Notes: a model not told the origin generated them from the sequence alone. Positions 22,601-36,624 are shown, numbered from the stretch's first letter. The stretch is DNA of 64,000 bases from Callipepla californica brunnescens (GCA_023055505.1 JALIRH010000027.1:4786501-4850500), one strand, 5' to 3'. Numbers and translations: made by a program.

Positions 22601-25600
22601 AGATCTTTCCATGAAAAAATATTCCATGGTGAAACATAAAGCTGCAGGTGCCCCCGGCTGGCCAGCTGGCACGCTGCTCCTGGAAATCGTATTCAAATGA
22701 GCCCAGCACAGCTGGGAGAGCCATTTCCTTCAGGCAGCATGCAGCAAGGCTGCGCCAGGAGCCAAGAACATCTTGTCCTGCTAGGAGAAAATGTATAAGC
22801 TCTCTTCTGTGGGTTTGGGTTTCCTTTCTTTTTTTTTTTTTTTTTTTTCTTAAAGCAATTTTCTCCGTAACACTGCTTTATAGGTTGGCTGGATATTTAC
22901 TGATCTAGTCTCTGAAGACACGCGGAAAGGGACAGTTCGGTACAGCAGGAACAAGGTGAGACTCGAGAGTGTCACTCATTGCCACCACTGGTGTTGAGGG
23001 GTTTGTGTCATCACCTGGCTCTGCCAAACACAGAGAGAGCCAGGGCAGCACGGAGCTGGGGCTGACACTGGGACTGAAATTCTTGTGACGTGAGGGTTTC
23101 AGCTGCTGAAGGAAAAGGAGCTTGAGCTCAAAGAGGGGTTGGAGCAGTGTTGGAAGGGTCGGAGCAGTTTGGATAGCAGGCAGAGCTGCCTGCAGTCCTT
23201 CACCTGTTCTGCTTTAAGAAAATGATGCTCATGGTTTAAGTGAGTAGAGTGGAGAGGGGAAGTTTTTGTGCGATACAAGTTCAGCAAGCAAAAGTGATTG
23301 AGTCAGAGGATGTGGGCAGGGCTTTGCAAGGCATGTGGCTCAAGTCCTCCAACTCTGACCTTCTCAGTTACCTGTCATTCTAAAATCAGTGATATCCCTT
23401 TAGAAAATGAAACACTGTAATAAAACGAGCCTGGAAAGGTGGGTGGAACCAGAAGTGGGAAGGTCGTTGTGGCAGAAGTCAGGCTCGTGGCTGGAGAGCT
23501 GATAAGTCGCATTCTTCTCTCAGTCTGCAGCTTTCTATGAAAGCTTGTTTTGCTAGGGTGTTGGTAGTTTTCCTTGGCTACAGACCAGGGAAATAGGTCT
23601 AGGCTGCATCGTGTTGGCCTTTTTATTGACGTTTCTGCTCTTCCCTCAGGACACGTATTATCTAAGTGCAGAAGAGTGCATCACAGCTGGAAACTTTCAG
23701 AACCAGCACCCCAACATCTGTCGCCTTTCTCCAGATGGTCATTTCGGATCCAAGTTTGTCACGGTTGTGGCTACAGGTATAAACAGGCCTCAGCTTGCTC
23801 CAGCTCTCTTGATTACACACAAATTATCTTGTGTTAATAGAAGAATATGCAGCTCTGACAGAGGAAGTCAGACGTCTTGGTCCTCATCTGTCCTATTTAA
23901 CAAAGGCTTTGCCTTGTTCCATCAAGTAAAATACTTTATGCTCCTTCTTTGTGTTATCTTCTCTTCAGCTATTTACCCTGTCCCCTGCAGGAGTCTCAGG
24001 TGAAGCTCATACCTGGAACACCCACCTCTCTGATCCAGAAAGCATTTTTTACCTGCAGCTAAGTGAATAGCTGTCAGTTGCTTTTTTGGTTTCAAACATT
24101 TAATCTCCAAGTCCTGTTGCCTGAAAGCAACAGTGCAGAACCTCAGCAGTCCAGATCCTGAAAGTTACTCTAGATGGTTTGGCGTAAAGGAGGGACCTGT
24201 ATCTCCCTTGTGCTGCTGTCAGGGAAACCCTGATGTAGGATTCCCTGCTCTTCCGTGCGTGGAAATGTTTTTTGTTTGCCCAAATGAACCAGAAGCCCAC
24301 ACGGTGCTTTGCTTTGTCACCTCTGATTTTAGCCACTTTCACAGCAAGTCTCCAGAGGCACTGGGCTGCAGGATGGTGCTGGCATGTGCTGGGAGAGCTG
24401 TAGCCTTAGAAGTTGAATCTGCTCTTCTTTGTGGGATGACACATGCATTCATTTAACATTTCCCTGGAGCAGATACACTGGGTTCTGGGTCTATTTAGCA
24501 CAGTGAAAAAAACCCATGACTTCTAAACAGCATCCAATATGAGAACTCAGAGTGTGATATTATATTGCCTCTTCCGAGCTCAGGGTTTTTTTTGTTTGTT
24601 TTTTTTTTTTTAAGTGTTTCTGGAGCCTTTTTTTAGTGAGAATGCTCTCACAGTTAACAGACCCATGCGATCAGACAGCTGCCCTGCATTCCAGGCTGCT
24701 GAACACATCAATCTTCCAGTAAAGATAAATGTGTATCACGCTCTTTTATTTTATTTATTTTTTCTATTTTAAACAAAGTGTTTTCCCAAGAAAATGATGC
24801 CCATGGTTGTTGAGGCATTCCTCGTGTCTTGGTCTAAGTTTAATTTCTAGGAGTGTTTGTTCTGGAGCAGTGAGTGATTCAGGTTAGAGATCAAAGGGAA
24901 GAAAAGGAATATTTCCTCTTTTCTGTTCCAGATAATTTCATTTTCTTCTGTTCTATCAGCCCATCAGGTTTCTATTTAAATACCCGATTCCTTCCTTTTG
25001 TGCAGTATAAATATAATTGGATAGCTTGCATCAACTTTGCCTTCAAGTCCTCTTTGTGGATTAATTATTCTCCCCTCCTGAATTCCTGGGTTTGAAAATA
25101 GTAACGCTTTCCTACCATCTGCCTGTACCTTCTCTTTCCAGTTGTATTCTAACGACGTATGACCTGATGTTGCTTACTTTATCCAAATTAAAGCGCCAAA
25201 CATGTGATGCAGTGGTGAGCCAGGGTCTTAATTTCCACTTTCCATGTCAGATTTCCACCAAGCCATCCGTTATAGGCTGAGAAAACACTTTTTCTGCTTA
25301 TGCCTGACATTGCCAGGTGACAGGCCCTCAGTATGCAGCTCATGGTGCACTGGGAGGAGGAAAGCAGGCTTGCAGGAGTCGTGTGCCTGCTTCTTGGCTT
25401 GGATGAGAGAGAATCCCTGCAGGTTGCTGGGTTTTGACAGTGTCCAAAAGGACAGCTAAGCCTCACTTAAGCTCCTGGCCAAGTTCTCTTGCTGTCACTC
25501 TGTCCCTTCAGGCCAAGTGTGAGAATGGTGGTGAAGAAATACGTGTTACTAAATAAATGTAGAACTTGGAGTGGGATTCTTGCCTCGAAATGCTTCCTGT

Positions 25601-28600
25601 GCACTCCTCACCGTTAGAAGGGCCGTCGTGTTTTACATTGCTCTTTGACTCGTGCCTCTCTGAGTTACACCCAGCGAATCGCTCTCCCGTGTAATTTGGA
25701 TCTGGGGCTCTTCTCTTCCAGGTGGTCCCGACAACCAGGTCCACTTTGAGGGGTACCAGGTGTCCAATCAGTGCATGGCTCTGGTCCGAGATGAGTGCCT
25801 GCTGCCGTGCCGTGACGCGCCGGAGCTGGGCTACGCCAAGGAGTCCAGCAGCGAGCAGTATGTGCCTGACGTGTTCTATAAGGTGAGCTCTGTGTGCTTC
25901 GGGGTGGGGGGAGCTGCAAAAACGGCTCTGCTGCGTGTCTGGAAATCAGCACGGCCAGCACAGGAAGGGATGTCTTTGAGGTCTGAACTATTTTCGGTAG
26001 TAACCATTCACCACATGTCTGCAAAGTAATTGCCTAAGCTCCGTTTCCCCCTCGTAAAAGGGCTGTTATGGTTTCCAGTGCAGCAGTAGCCATTGGCTAT
26101 CCAGCTTCTAAATGAAGTGAAGCACCGAAAGCCCATAGCAGGTACTCTGAATTCACCTCCTCTTGTGTTTGTTGGCTGAATCTGCCATGTTCTCTGTTGA
26201 TTGTAATCCCCATCTGACTTCAGCTTCCCCTACTTCACCGTTGTGTGATGTGAGCTAGCACAAATAGTGCTGTCAAAGCAGTGGGTTCCTTGTGCAGTGC
26301 AGGGATTCGCTCACGTGTGACACACTGACAGACACCAGCTGGGTGAGAAATGCAGCAAGAGGAGAGAGAGCCCTGTGCATGCTTCCCTGCAACGAGAGGA
26401 AGGTGTGAAGGTTTTCAGACCAGCGGTGGGACAGGAGTGCATCCCTGGCTATCCTCTCTAGCACTGAGCATCCTGCATGTGCTCTGATCCCTTGCTACGG
26501 TTAAACTCCAAAAGCTGCTCCTGAGGAGCAGTGGGAGATGCGTGGATCCAGAGTGCTTTTGTTTGAAGTGCCATGCAAGAGCACTGCTGGCATCTGGCCT
26601 GCTGCAGTTCCCAGTACAGTTTCCGTGATGAATGGGCTGTCATTATTCACTTGGCAGTCGTTTCTGGAGCTCCTCAGACCTCCTGTGTGTGCAGGGCTGA
26701 GTTAGAAACTTGGGGACAGGATCTCTGCAGACACTAACAGCACCGTGTCTCAAACTTGTGTATGTTGGTGCCCCACAAGCAAGGGCAGGGGAATTAATTA
26801 ACGGCATGGCATGCTAGCTAATTAGCCATCCATCACCCCAGTTAGTTATCTCCTTGTCTGTATGATGCTCAAAGCCCGCTCAGCCTGCAGCACTCCTGCT
26901 GTGTGAGGAGGAGGTTGGGCTATGCAGAGCTGCCATCAGTTGGGCCAGCGGAGCTGAGTGCCTTGCACACCTCCAGCAGAAGAGGAGCTTGTCAGGATGC
27001 TCCAAAGCTCAGATGGGGAAATGCAAGCTGGGCCGAATTAACCCACGAGGCTCCACCCCTCGGTGCTGTGCTGCTGGCTTGCTTTGGCTCCACCTGAAAA
27101 CGAGGAACACCTTTTGGCTAAATTCAGTGTTGGAGAGGGATCCGTACTCTCAGAAAGCGAGATAAAATCCGTGCCTTTCTCCTTAGCGTGCAGACAGCTC
27201 GCTCCTCAGAGCTGATAAGCCAGGTCCGTTTTAGATACAGCGCAGCTCGATTGTGCAACAGTTGGCCTTGAGCTGAGCTGACATCATCTCTGGCTTGCTG
27301 TGGTCCTGCGCGGAGCAGCCCGCGCTGTGCCATGCAGGGTGCAGCCTTGCAGGAGGCTGCAGGTCTGCGTCCCACATGTGGGCCACCCTGGGTGCTCAGA
27401 GCAGTGGGAAGGCAGTGGGTGTTCCCTTCAGGTCTTTGCTCCCATTCGTAATCTGAAGCAGGGAGAGAAAAAGAACGTGGTGCTCGCTGATGGCTCCGGC
27501 ATCGTGTGGAAATTTCCACGAGCAACTGATTCACTGGGTCGGGCTGCAGTTATTTCATATGTTTTCTAACTTCTGTCCGTAATTGCCTTTTTTGTGCTGT
27601 GCTCAAGGAAGGCTTGAGGACTGCTCTGGCGGGTGTGATTGTCCTTTAGGCTTAAACGTGTTTGGCTGCAGGATCTCTTAATTTTTTTGCTTATTTTTTT
27701 TCCTTTATTTTTTGGAATGTTCTTAAATCAATGGAAAGCTTAGTCACTCCTGGCTCTGAAAACCTTTGGGGTCTCATTAAATGTATAAGGCTTGAGGTCA
27801 GAGACACTACCTCATAGTTACTGGGTTGGTGACAACAATGGTGTCAAAGCACCGGCTAAATACACTTTTGAGGAGCAGAAGTCAGTGTTTGGCCACACAG
27901 CAGAGAACATCTGGCTGTGCAGTGCCCTGCTGCCCCTCGCTCTGTCAAACCTGCAGGAGCTGAGCAGCTTTCTCTGCAGGCCTTGATGTGGGGGTTCCCT
28001 CTGAGCTCCCTCCCCACCTCTGGCTTTAGGCAGAGCACTGCCCTTTGGAGGACTCAAACTGAGAAGCTATCGCTGGTAAAGAGAAAGATCACATGTATGT
28101 GCTCCTCTGTAATAAACCCAGTGTTCATTTCATCCCTTTAGGATGAAAGGAGCTATACAAATTTATTGTAATTGGATGCAAACCAGGAGGTCAGTGTTGG
28201 TGTAATGTGAATGTATTTATAGAGCGACTTTGCATCCACATACAGGGGGGGAAAAAAAACAATCTGTTGAACTCCTGTACCTGCCTGCAGCCAGGTAGTG
28301 TGGAGGATTCACCTTCAGCTCTTGCAGATAGGAAGAGAGCTGCGTGGAAGTGCAAGCTACCAGCAGCACTTTGCTCGTGTTGTTTGAAGGTGCCCTGTGC
28401 TCACAGCAGTGTCTGAACGGGTCTCACCTGGGCACTGCATTGCCACAGTTCTCCCATGGAAGTGGGAAAACCAATGGCAGCAGCCTTGTCCTGCCAGGGC
28501 GAGGCATTTCTCCCGAGCTCCAGCGGTGTGATTGCTGTATGTCTTTACCATTCTCTTTGTGTTGGCTGCTAGCCCTCCTGCTCGGAGGAACCACCCCCAT

Positions 28601-31600
28601 GGAGTTGGCAGGGTATGCTTTCTACACGGGGCCGTTGCTTTCCTGGCTCGTGAGGGCTGGAGTTCTGCTCTGGAAGTCCAGGGCTTTGGGGGTGTGGGTG
28701 TGAGCTGCTCTGCTACGAGATGCGTCTCCAGGTGAGATCAGCCAGAGGGAAGAACACATCCCCTTCGCCTCCCAGGTTGTCTGTGAAGCGTCACGGTGCG
28801 ATGCTGCTTCCAACTGGAACATTGCACAACCAGCGCGTGCTTCTTGGCGAGTTCAGTGCAAGGGAATCCAGGAAGGAGTCGCTGTTGTCAAGACACACAC
28901 ACACATACACACACAGGCCGGGGTAATCACTGAGCATGCAAGCAAAAATGGTGTTGCAATAACCACTGCACCTTGTTCTTCAGCTGAACATGACAGATGG
29001 GCATTTTCCACTCCTCCTGCCCCCAAGCACTCACCTGCCTCGTCTATCTGGTTCTAGAGAACATCTGTATCAGTTTTTGTTTCGTTAAGAGTAGAAGTTC
29101 AAACCAGCTGTCCAGAAGGGGCATTGCTTGCTGTGCTCAGTGCCTTGGAGGGGTCTGACCCCTCCAGTGAGCTGCCTGTGCCCAGTGCTCCCAGCTCCAT
29201 CCTGCCTGCAGCAGTGCTCAGCTGCACGGCCCTGCAGGACATTGCTGCATGTTGTTGGCCCCATGGGCAGCTCGGTCTCACTTAGTGGGGGGGAGGACTG
29301 CTGTGCTTTCCAGACTCATTGACACTTTTGAAGAATTGGATTTAGGGACTGGCTTTGGCTCTCGTTGCAGGTATTACCTTAGTGCAAACAAGATGTCATC
29401 CTCGCAGAGAGCTGCATTTTACAGCTGCCTTAGTGCTGCCCGGAGTTTCTTCAGGATGGTGCGTGACGAAAACCCTTCACAATGGCAGCAGTGTTGTGAA
29501 AGAGCCCTTTGCCCCAGAGAATCCAACAAGTGCCTTTTACAGCAGTTGTTGTGGTGTCTGAGCCTTGGCTTCTCGCTGCCAGCCATGCTCCCATCTGGCC
29601 CAGGCAGGGACCAGCAGCGGGGTGCTTTGTTTTTGTTGGAGCTGGTTGGGATGCAGACCTGCAGCTGCTCTCAGGCTGTCCCCAGCGTGGCACATGTTGC
29701 TTCTGGCCACGCACTTTCAAATCCTCTTGCCAGGGAGGAGGCAATAGCCAGGCTGTGTAGGGATCTCTCTGACAGCGCAGGACTTCCCCTGGCTTCCTCC
29801 CAACGCTTTGTCCTGGACTGGAAAAGCCTTCTTAGCCTTAAATGTCCCAGCTGCTGTGGGGAGGAGGATGCTCAGCTAGCTCACGAGGAGTCTCCTGAGA
29901 AGCGTTTCAACTCTCACTGACCTGTTGCTTACTTGTAGAAAGGTCACTTCGTTTCTGTGCCTAGGGGCTAGGGCTGCCTGGGAAGGCTCCTGGACGTCAG
30001 TGGGGGGGAAAAGCAGCACTGGGCTCCGCTGTCCTGCAAACCCAGAGCTGCTCAGCTCCAGGGTGCCTTCAGCAGAGTGGGAAAAACAAGTGGCACGGGA
30101 TGTGGGCAGCCCTGGGACAGCCACCACAGAGCCAGGCCTCCCTCCTGGCCGCTCCATCACCTCTGTGCTGGAAACCCTGAAGCCACCCAGGACCGCTTCT
30201 TGCAGCAGTGAGCTCACGGTGTGCAGAGCTGTGCTATGCACCCAGACCTGCTCGGCAGCACACCCGCCCGTGGTGGTGCACCGGTTCTTTTTCCCTGTTT
30301 GACCCGATGGGTTTGCAGCTTCTGCCTCAAAACAGTGCTTTAAAGCCTCCAATCTCAGTGCCTGATGCAGTCTCACTTTGCTCCTGTCTTCGGGATGATT
30401 CATTGTCCGGATCCTCCAGGCCTCCCTGCTTGATTTCTGTCCAGGTGCCAAAGAGTTGTGCTGTGTTAACCCCTTCCTGCCCCACTTGTGGCCGCTGAGC
30501 GGAGCACAGAGGTGTTTGTGGCTTTGAGGTCTGGGGCCACGGGGTGCAGCCTGCGCGCAGAGCCGCTGCCAAGTGCGAGATGGAGATGTCTGACTCCCAG
30601 CAGTTCTCCCAGCCTGACATTTGTGAAGGCCTTTAAAACTTAATTGCCTGATAAAACGGTGCATGGGGGCTGGAGAGAAGTGCTGGCTGGGCAGGGGGGC
30701 TTCGCTGTTCGGGGAGCAGCAGGGTCTGCACGCATCCCCTGACCGCAGGGTGCGAGGTTCCAGCTCGGCTGTAACCACGTCGTGCATCTCCAAGGCCTCA
30801 GCAGCGTGACATTAAAAAGGAGGCATTTAACGTGGAAATCCCCAGAGGCGGAGATTAAAGCGAACAGGTGCTGGAAAAATGTTTCTGCATATTAGAACTT
30901 AATTAGATTTGAAAATGAATTCCAGATGGGCTAATTATGCGTGAGTTGTTGCAGGTTCTTTCTTGCAGGGGCAGGGTTGTGTTTGGTGCAGTTGGGTCGG
31001 ATTGGAGCCGTGGCTCTCGCGGTATCGCTGCGATCTAGAAGCAGGTTAGCTTTCAGGCCCTGTGATCTCTCTGAAAAGGCTCCACATCTCCTGCTGCCGC
31101 TGTCAGAGCCGCCGAGATCTGAGGCCACCAGCCACCAGCTTGTTGCTGAAATAACCACAGGGCCAACAAGCTGTCATGTTCAAGGAGAAAAGATCCTTAT
31201 CGGGATTGCTTTTAAAAGGAGCTTCAAAGACAGGAAGGTAGATTTTGACAAAGGAAACCGTTCCTGGGGATTGGGGGGGGGCAGGGGATGGAGGTGGGGA
31301 GGGGGCTGGTGGCACAGGGCTGCGGCCTCAGGCACTCAGCACGCCAGAGCCTGCTGGGGCAGCATCTGTCTGTGAGCGGCTGCATACCTCCACCGCACAC
31401 ATCCAGCACAGCCCAGCAGCGCTGGGAGCAGGGAGTGGTGTTCTCCAACAGGAAAATGCGGCTTGTGGGAGGATGGCAGCCCCAGGCAGCTCGTCCTGCT
31501 GGCCCAGCCCGGGTCTGCCCGCGGCCGCTGGGACTCTGCGCATCGATGTAAACTTTTATGTAAGGTCTCTGATAGGGAATCATGGGTGTATAATTTATAT

Positions 31601-34600
31601 GTGGCTCCGTGAATGATTTATAACATGTTAAGTGATGATTTAGGTAGAAAATACAACCCCCTCTTACAGAATCTTTAATGAAAAGTGTCACTTCTTATGA
31701 ATTTATTTCTGAAGCTGTGTTTGAACTCAGCGTGTTTGACATAAATCAGGTCTAATTGTCATTTTATGATTAATGAACGTATGCTGGCCATTTTTCTCCG
31801 TAATTAAACTTTATGTTCAGTTCACCTGGCAAAGCCAAACAAGTTTATGCGCTGTGATGTGCTGGCCCTTTGGGTCTGCGTGTGAGAAAGTGCCTGGCCT
31901 TCCAGCTCCCAAGCAGAAGCAAGCTCAGATTAGAGACTCGTGGCAAGTTTTGCAGCGAGTCAGGTTTGCCTTGGTGGAGAAAGCAGATGTGGAGCTATGC
32001 CTCCCTCCCTCTCTTTTAAGACAGTGCTGCTTCTGAAGTGGCATTTACACTCCCCAGTGCCATCTCTCTGGTGTCAGTGTTCATGACAGTGAGCATGACT
32101 GGTGCCAGGTTCATGCCAAGATGTGAGCCGTGGCTCTGCCTTACAGAGGTCTCAGAGCTGGAGGTGCTGCAGAGAGCCGTGTCCTTCCCTGCACCCCAAA
32201 CCATCTTCCAACACAGAACTGCAGTGTGGATCTGTTTGGCGATGCATCCCTGAGGCTTCTTGCCATTTCTGCACTAATCACACTCTTGTCTTTCAGGACA
32301 TAGACAAGTTTGGCAATGAGATCACACAGCTGGCTCGCCCTCTCCCTGTCGAGTACCTAATCATAGACGTAAGTATTCGCTGTGCTTTGCTAGCAGCAAG
32401 AGGTGGTCAGGGTAGAACAGAGTTCCTAACCCACCTCTAAATTCCACACTGGAGCTGATTTGTAGGATAGGCTCACTCTGTCTCTCCCCTTTCCCCATTA
32501 TGGCCCAGCACGGGGGTGCAGGAGGCACTGTGTTCTGGGTGATGCAGTGCTCTCTGGGCTCAGCGTGCAGCAGTGCCAGGGGACATCCTTGCCTCCTGGG
32601 AAGGCCCTGCCTGCTGCCTTATTGCTGCTGGGAGGTGGCACGTAGCCATGTGGCAGGAGCAGCCAGCCCCGCAGATGTGTGTGCTGGGCACCACCTCGCG
32701 GGGAGCTAATTGGAAAGCTCTGCTTGTGTCTCCCTTAGCAGCAATTAAGAGTCCTGCTCTTTGTGGTGACTCAGCAGACCAGGTTGGTGCTACAAAAATG
32801 CCTTTTCCTGGGGGAGGGCAGTACGAGATAGAGCACACGGGGCTTGGCTGGAGCAGAGCCATGACCTGCCCATGAGCAAGCCCTGCCAGGCACTGGAGCA
32901 CAGCACTGCCCTTTGGCTTGAGAGGGAGCTGTTACAGTGTGGAAGGGAAGAAAGCAAAATAATTCTGGTGACAGATGATATTGCTGAGTCGGAGGTGGTG
33001 CCAACGATGATTAAATCCACCCGGAGCCACTGCTCTGCTCCAGCTGCCCCTGGCACTGGTGCTGTCCTGTGGCACAGGGAAGCTGGCAGCCTGGAGCCTT
33101 CCCCTTGCTCTTCCCCGTGCCCACCAATGCCTGGTGTGTGCGTGCCCCTTATCAGCATGGCTCAGAACAAGGGGCCCGTTGTGCAGGGCCCTTGGACTCC
33201 CTGCGCCCGTCGACAGCTCTGGAATGTATTTATTGCTCAAGCAGTAAAGGCATCTGTTTCCAGACTACCTGGGGTGTAATTAAGATGAAAACAGATTGAC
33301 AGAACATGCATTTAGGAGCAGTCTGGAAAGCTGCATTTCTGAAGCATCTTGTTTTGCTTCTTTTTTTTTTTTTTTTGTGATTCAAGTTAATACTGAACTG
33401 GCAGGTATTTCTGCATGTCTGCTTACAAAGAGCCTCCCTGTCGTGGCAGAGTAACTGACACTGCAGCCTTAAAGCCCTTGGAGTGAGGACTGCTGTAAGT
33501 GTCAGCTGCTGGCCTCTGAGCCCAGGAACCTCTCAGATAATGTGGGAGCAATGTTGTGTTCCCCCTCCTCACCCGTCCGTTTGGCACAGGAGACAGGGCT
33601 AGTCTCTGAGTGCAGGGATGCTGTTAAATAACAAGCAGAGATGCTTTCTTGGTGTTATTCAGTCCAGAGCTCGCTGTCACAGTCCTTGTGCAGGAGCTCT
33701 GCTGTCCCCCCACAGTACTAAGGTGACCCCCAGGTGACACCCCAAGCAGGGCAGGGCTGCAGTGGGAACTGCTGTGCTGTTGTAACAGCCGAGCTCCGAG
33801 CATTTCCCTCAGCTTCATTAAAGATGATGGCCAGAAGCTGGGGGTGCACTGATTGCAACATCGTTTTAAATGCTAAAAGCCATCAGAAGATCCATGCTGT
33901 AATTGCCTTCCTGGCTGAGCTCTAATGTGTGGCCGTGGCTGCTCTCAGTGCTCAGAAGCCTTTCTTCTCGCTCTGATTGTCTTTTCTTGGATTTTCAGAT
34001 TACTACAACTTTCCCCAAGGATCCGGTCTACACTTTTTCTATTTCTCAAAATCCATTTCCCATCGAGAACCGTGATGTGCTGGGAGAAACTCAGGTAAGT
34101 GATCGATGCCAAAGCCTTATTTCATACAGAGACGTCATCTGTTTCCCTTGTTCTTTCTGATGTCTGCAAAAGGACAGCTGCAGTTGTGCCCTTACATCAC
34201 TCCTCCTTGGTTCAGTCCAGCACTGCCAAACTGTGTCCTGCGCTGAGCAGTGCCTGCATGCAGCTGGGGGCTGGGTGTGCTGCTCCCCCTGCTCGGGGCT
34301 CAGCTCTGGGCCACCTCGTGCTCTGCCAGGACTGTGGTCTCCAGATACAGCCCCACAGAGGTGGGGACTGGAGCATCCCAGCTGAGCTCTGGCCTTAGAG
34401 AGACAGGGCAGGACCCACTGTGACAGCAGTGGGATGAGGGTCTGTTGCTCCAGCTTCAAATGCACTGTCTTCTCTTCCTGGGCTGATACTTGAAACACAA
34501 AGACCTTTTACTGAAGGAGGCTCACAGTGTTGAGCAGAGGCAGCTGCTGCACAGCCTGAGGCGTGCACGGGATTTTGCCAGCACATGGAAGGCTTGAGTT

Positions 34601-36624
34601 GCTTTTTTAAAGCAGCAGCAGCTAGTTTTTGTAAGAGGCCATGCTAAAGGTGTCTCATGCTTCCTCCAAAAGCAGTCACAAATGAAGGGCCACTGCACAC
34701 TGAGAACAGGGAAGAGAAGGCAGGGGAAGGAGGGGCTGCTTCGCCTGCCTCTTCCTCAGGGACCAGGCTTTGCCTTGAGCTCACTGCCACTCCTCAGCAC
34801 TTCGGGTTTGGGATCAGCTTTGGATGTGCTGCTGGGAGAGGAGAGGTAGTGTGGACCCCAAGGTCCTCTTCTCTGGAAGCTGTTAGCTGCAGCACAGCCC
34901 GCCAGGCTGGGGTCTGATTTCAGGATGTTCTGTACACGCACACAAAAGAGGATGAGAGTGTTACCGTGTCCATTAGTGAACCTGAATAAGAAATCAAAGT
35001 TAGCACATGGAAGGAAAGTGACTTCTTTTTTCTTTCTTTCCCGTCTTGCAGGACTTCCACAGCTTGGCCACCTACCTGTCCCAAAATACTTCCTCTGTTT
35101 TCTTAGACATCGTTTCCGATTTCCATCTGCTCCTCTTCCTGGTCACGAACGAGGTCATGCCTCTGCGGGTACGTAAGCGACAGCACATGGCCACATGTCA
35201 CTGTCCCTGAGGCCCCGAGCTCAGCAGTGTCACTTTGCTGCACGGGGGACACCGGCGCAGCTCCAGGCACGTCCCATGCCTTCTGGGGACACGCAGCTGG
35301 CCCGACGCCTGTTCTTCCAGACTGACCTTTCAGCAGAGGGTTTAAAAGTGAAACTGAAGCCCCTGGCTGGGCCAAGAGATCCCAAAGCACCGCTCGGAGC
35401 GGTGAGGGGGTGAGGGCTGCTCGCGTGGTCGCAGGTGGGACGGAGCCAACTTGGCTGTAGCTCAGAGAGCTGGAAACGTTTAAAGAAAAGTATCTCGGAA
35501 TCAAAGATTCCTGTTGTAACGATAACGGGATCAGAGCCCCCAAATCTCTGTGAGGCCAGCAGCTTCCTGCCCGTGCTTCTCTGCCTTTCTTGGCGTGGTA
35601 CTGGTCCACAGTTAACATCTGCGCCCTCGGACCTTCCCCTTTCAAGCAGCACGCCAGCAGAATGAGCCATGTGTTTGCCAGAGGCCTCGTGGGCGCATGT
35701 GCAGGGCGGCTGGGCTGACCCTGGGCAGCTGGAGATCAGGCTGGGGCTGCACACGGGCTGGGGGTTGGGCATGGGGCTCCCGGGGACAGCTGCTTTGGGA
35801 ATGTTCGTGCCCTGCTGGGAATTGGGCTCAGTGTGCACAGTGCAGCTTTCAGCTGCAGCCTCTGAGCGGAGGGAGTTGAAGCCTTTGGGTTTTAGAGTGC
35901 ATCTGAACGCTGGGGGGAGCAGAAGGGATAAGTTCAGGCTTACTCCCTGAGAACGAACATCACTTGTGCAACCCCAAAGGCCCTTTAGAAAATGGTGACA
36001 GGTCAGACCTGCAGCTCTGCCTCCGTGTGAGCAGTGGAGGGCTGGCAGGCTCTGGGTCATAGCTCCGGGCTGGTCGCAAGAGGAACATCCAGCACTGATA
36101 TCTCTCTTTTGGCTTTCAGGACAGCATCAGCTTGTTGCTGGAAGCTGTGAGGACCAAAAACGAGGAGCTCGCACAGACCTGGAAAAAGTCAGAGCAGTGG
36201 GCCACCATCGAGCAGCTCTGCAGTAAGAAATGGGGTCCCTGGGACACAGTCCTTTGTCTTTCAGTCCTCGGGCTGGGCTGGCTGGTGTGGGCACAGCACG
36301 GGGTGCTCAGATCCATCCGTGCCTGGGAGCAGCCCCTGTTCCCAGCCCTGGGGGTGATGGCAGCATGCGGGCAGGAAGGCTCCTGCCTGCTGGGACGGGA
36401 TGTCAGCAGGGTTCTTGTCCATTCCCAGTGCCTCTCCCTGCTCTGACCGTGCTCTTTCTCTCTCAGGCACAGTTGGTGTCCAGCTGCCAGGACTGCACGA
36501 ATACGGTGCTGTGGGCGGTTCGACGCACGCCGTGTCTGCGGCCATGTGGGCTTGCCAGCACTGCACCTTCATGAACCAGCCAGGCACGGACCACTGCGAG
36601 ATGTGCAGCCTGCCCCGGACCTAG
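10687..36624 (+). CDS. NPLOC4: NPLOC4 (NPL4), ubiquitin-recognition cofactor of p97/VCP (609 aa)
   Basis: Seventeen coding exons: 10687-10701, 11536-11616, 13475-13587, 14462-14641, 17010-17058, 17871-17965, 19046-19169, 19787-19966, 21182-21268, 22884-22955, 23650-23776, 25722-25882, 32297-32368, 33999-34094, 35052-35168, 36120-36222, 36467-36624. The sum is 1830 nt and all phases agree. With UFD1, NPL4 brings polyubiquitinated clients to p97 for unfolding (ERAD, chromatin extraction). Visible parts: a ubiquitin-like domain (residues 1-80, IIRVQSPEG onward), a zinc-finger NPL4 region with [12 protein letters not shown], the MPN-like core (for example [26 protein letters not shown]), and a C-terminal NZF finger [19 protein letters not shown] whose TF pair binds ubiquitin. 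Exon 1 codes only five residues. The 6.4-kb intron 25883-32296 is the largest. Confidence 0.97.
22826..22850. repeat. Poly(T) tract in an NPLOC4 intron
   Basis: A run of about 20 T lies just before the acceptor of the exon at 22884. Similar runs occur at 24588-24613 and 33360-33377. None is flanked by anything I can call a retroposon. Confidence 0.6.
26785..26850. promoter_or_regulatory. TAAT-rich block in the large NPLOC4 intron
   Basis: The block holds GGAATTAATTAACGG, GCTAGCTAATTAGCC and GTTAGTTATC within 65 bases. The central GCTAATTAGC is a palindromic homeodomain core. It is distinct from its surround in AT content, so it is a weak candidate regulatory element. Confidence 0.25.
29249..29920 (+). 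other. Long open frame inside an NPLOC4 intron, probably not a gene
   Basis: A 223-codon open frame lies in the 6.4-kb intron. I recognise no domain, signal peptide or splice pattern in it. An even longer frame overlaps on the other strand at 29876-30793. Both lie in GC-rich sequence where stop codons are rare. Confidence 0.2.
30805..30945. promoter_or_regulatory. AT-rich candidate conserved element, NPLOC4 intron (1)
   Basis: This block contains GGAGATTAAAG, CTTAATTAGATTT, GAATTCC and GGGCTAATTATGC, several TAAT cores in 140 bases, inside otherwise GC-rich intron. It reads like a conserved noncoding element. Conservation itself cannot be seen from one sequence. Confidence 0.3.
31545..31835. 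promoter_or_regulatory. AT-rich candidate conserved element, NPLOC4 intron (2)
   Basis: About 290 bases are strongly AT-rich with ATCGATGTAAAC (forkhead-like), repeated TTTATG/CATAAA (CDX/HOX-like), ATGATTTA, GTCTAATTGTC, TGATTAATGAAC and CGTAATTAAAC. It sits about 460 bases before the acceptor of the exon at 32297. The sharp base-composition edge on both sides suggests selection, which is inference. Confidence 0.35.

Noticed and set aside
29249..30793. Two long intronic open frames (223 codons plus, 305 codons minus) in NPLOC4
   Set aside because: No recognisable domain, splice context or signal; GC-rich DNA makes long chance frames likely.
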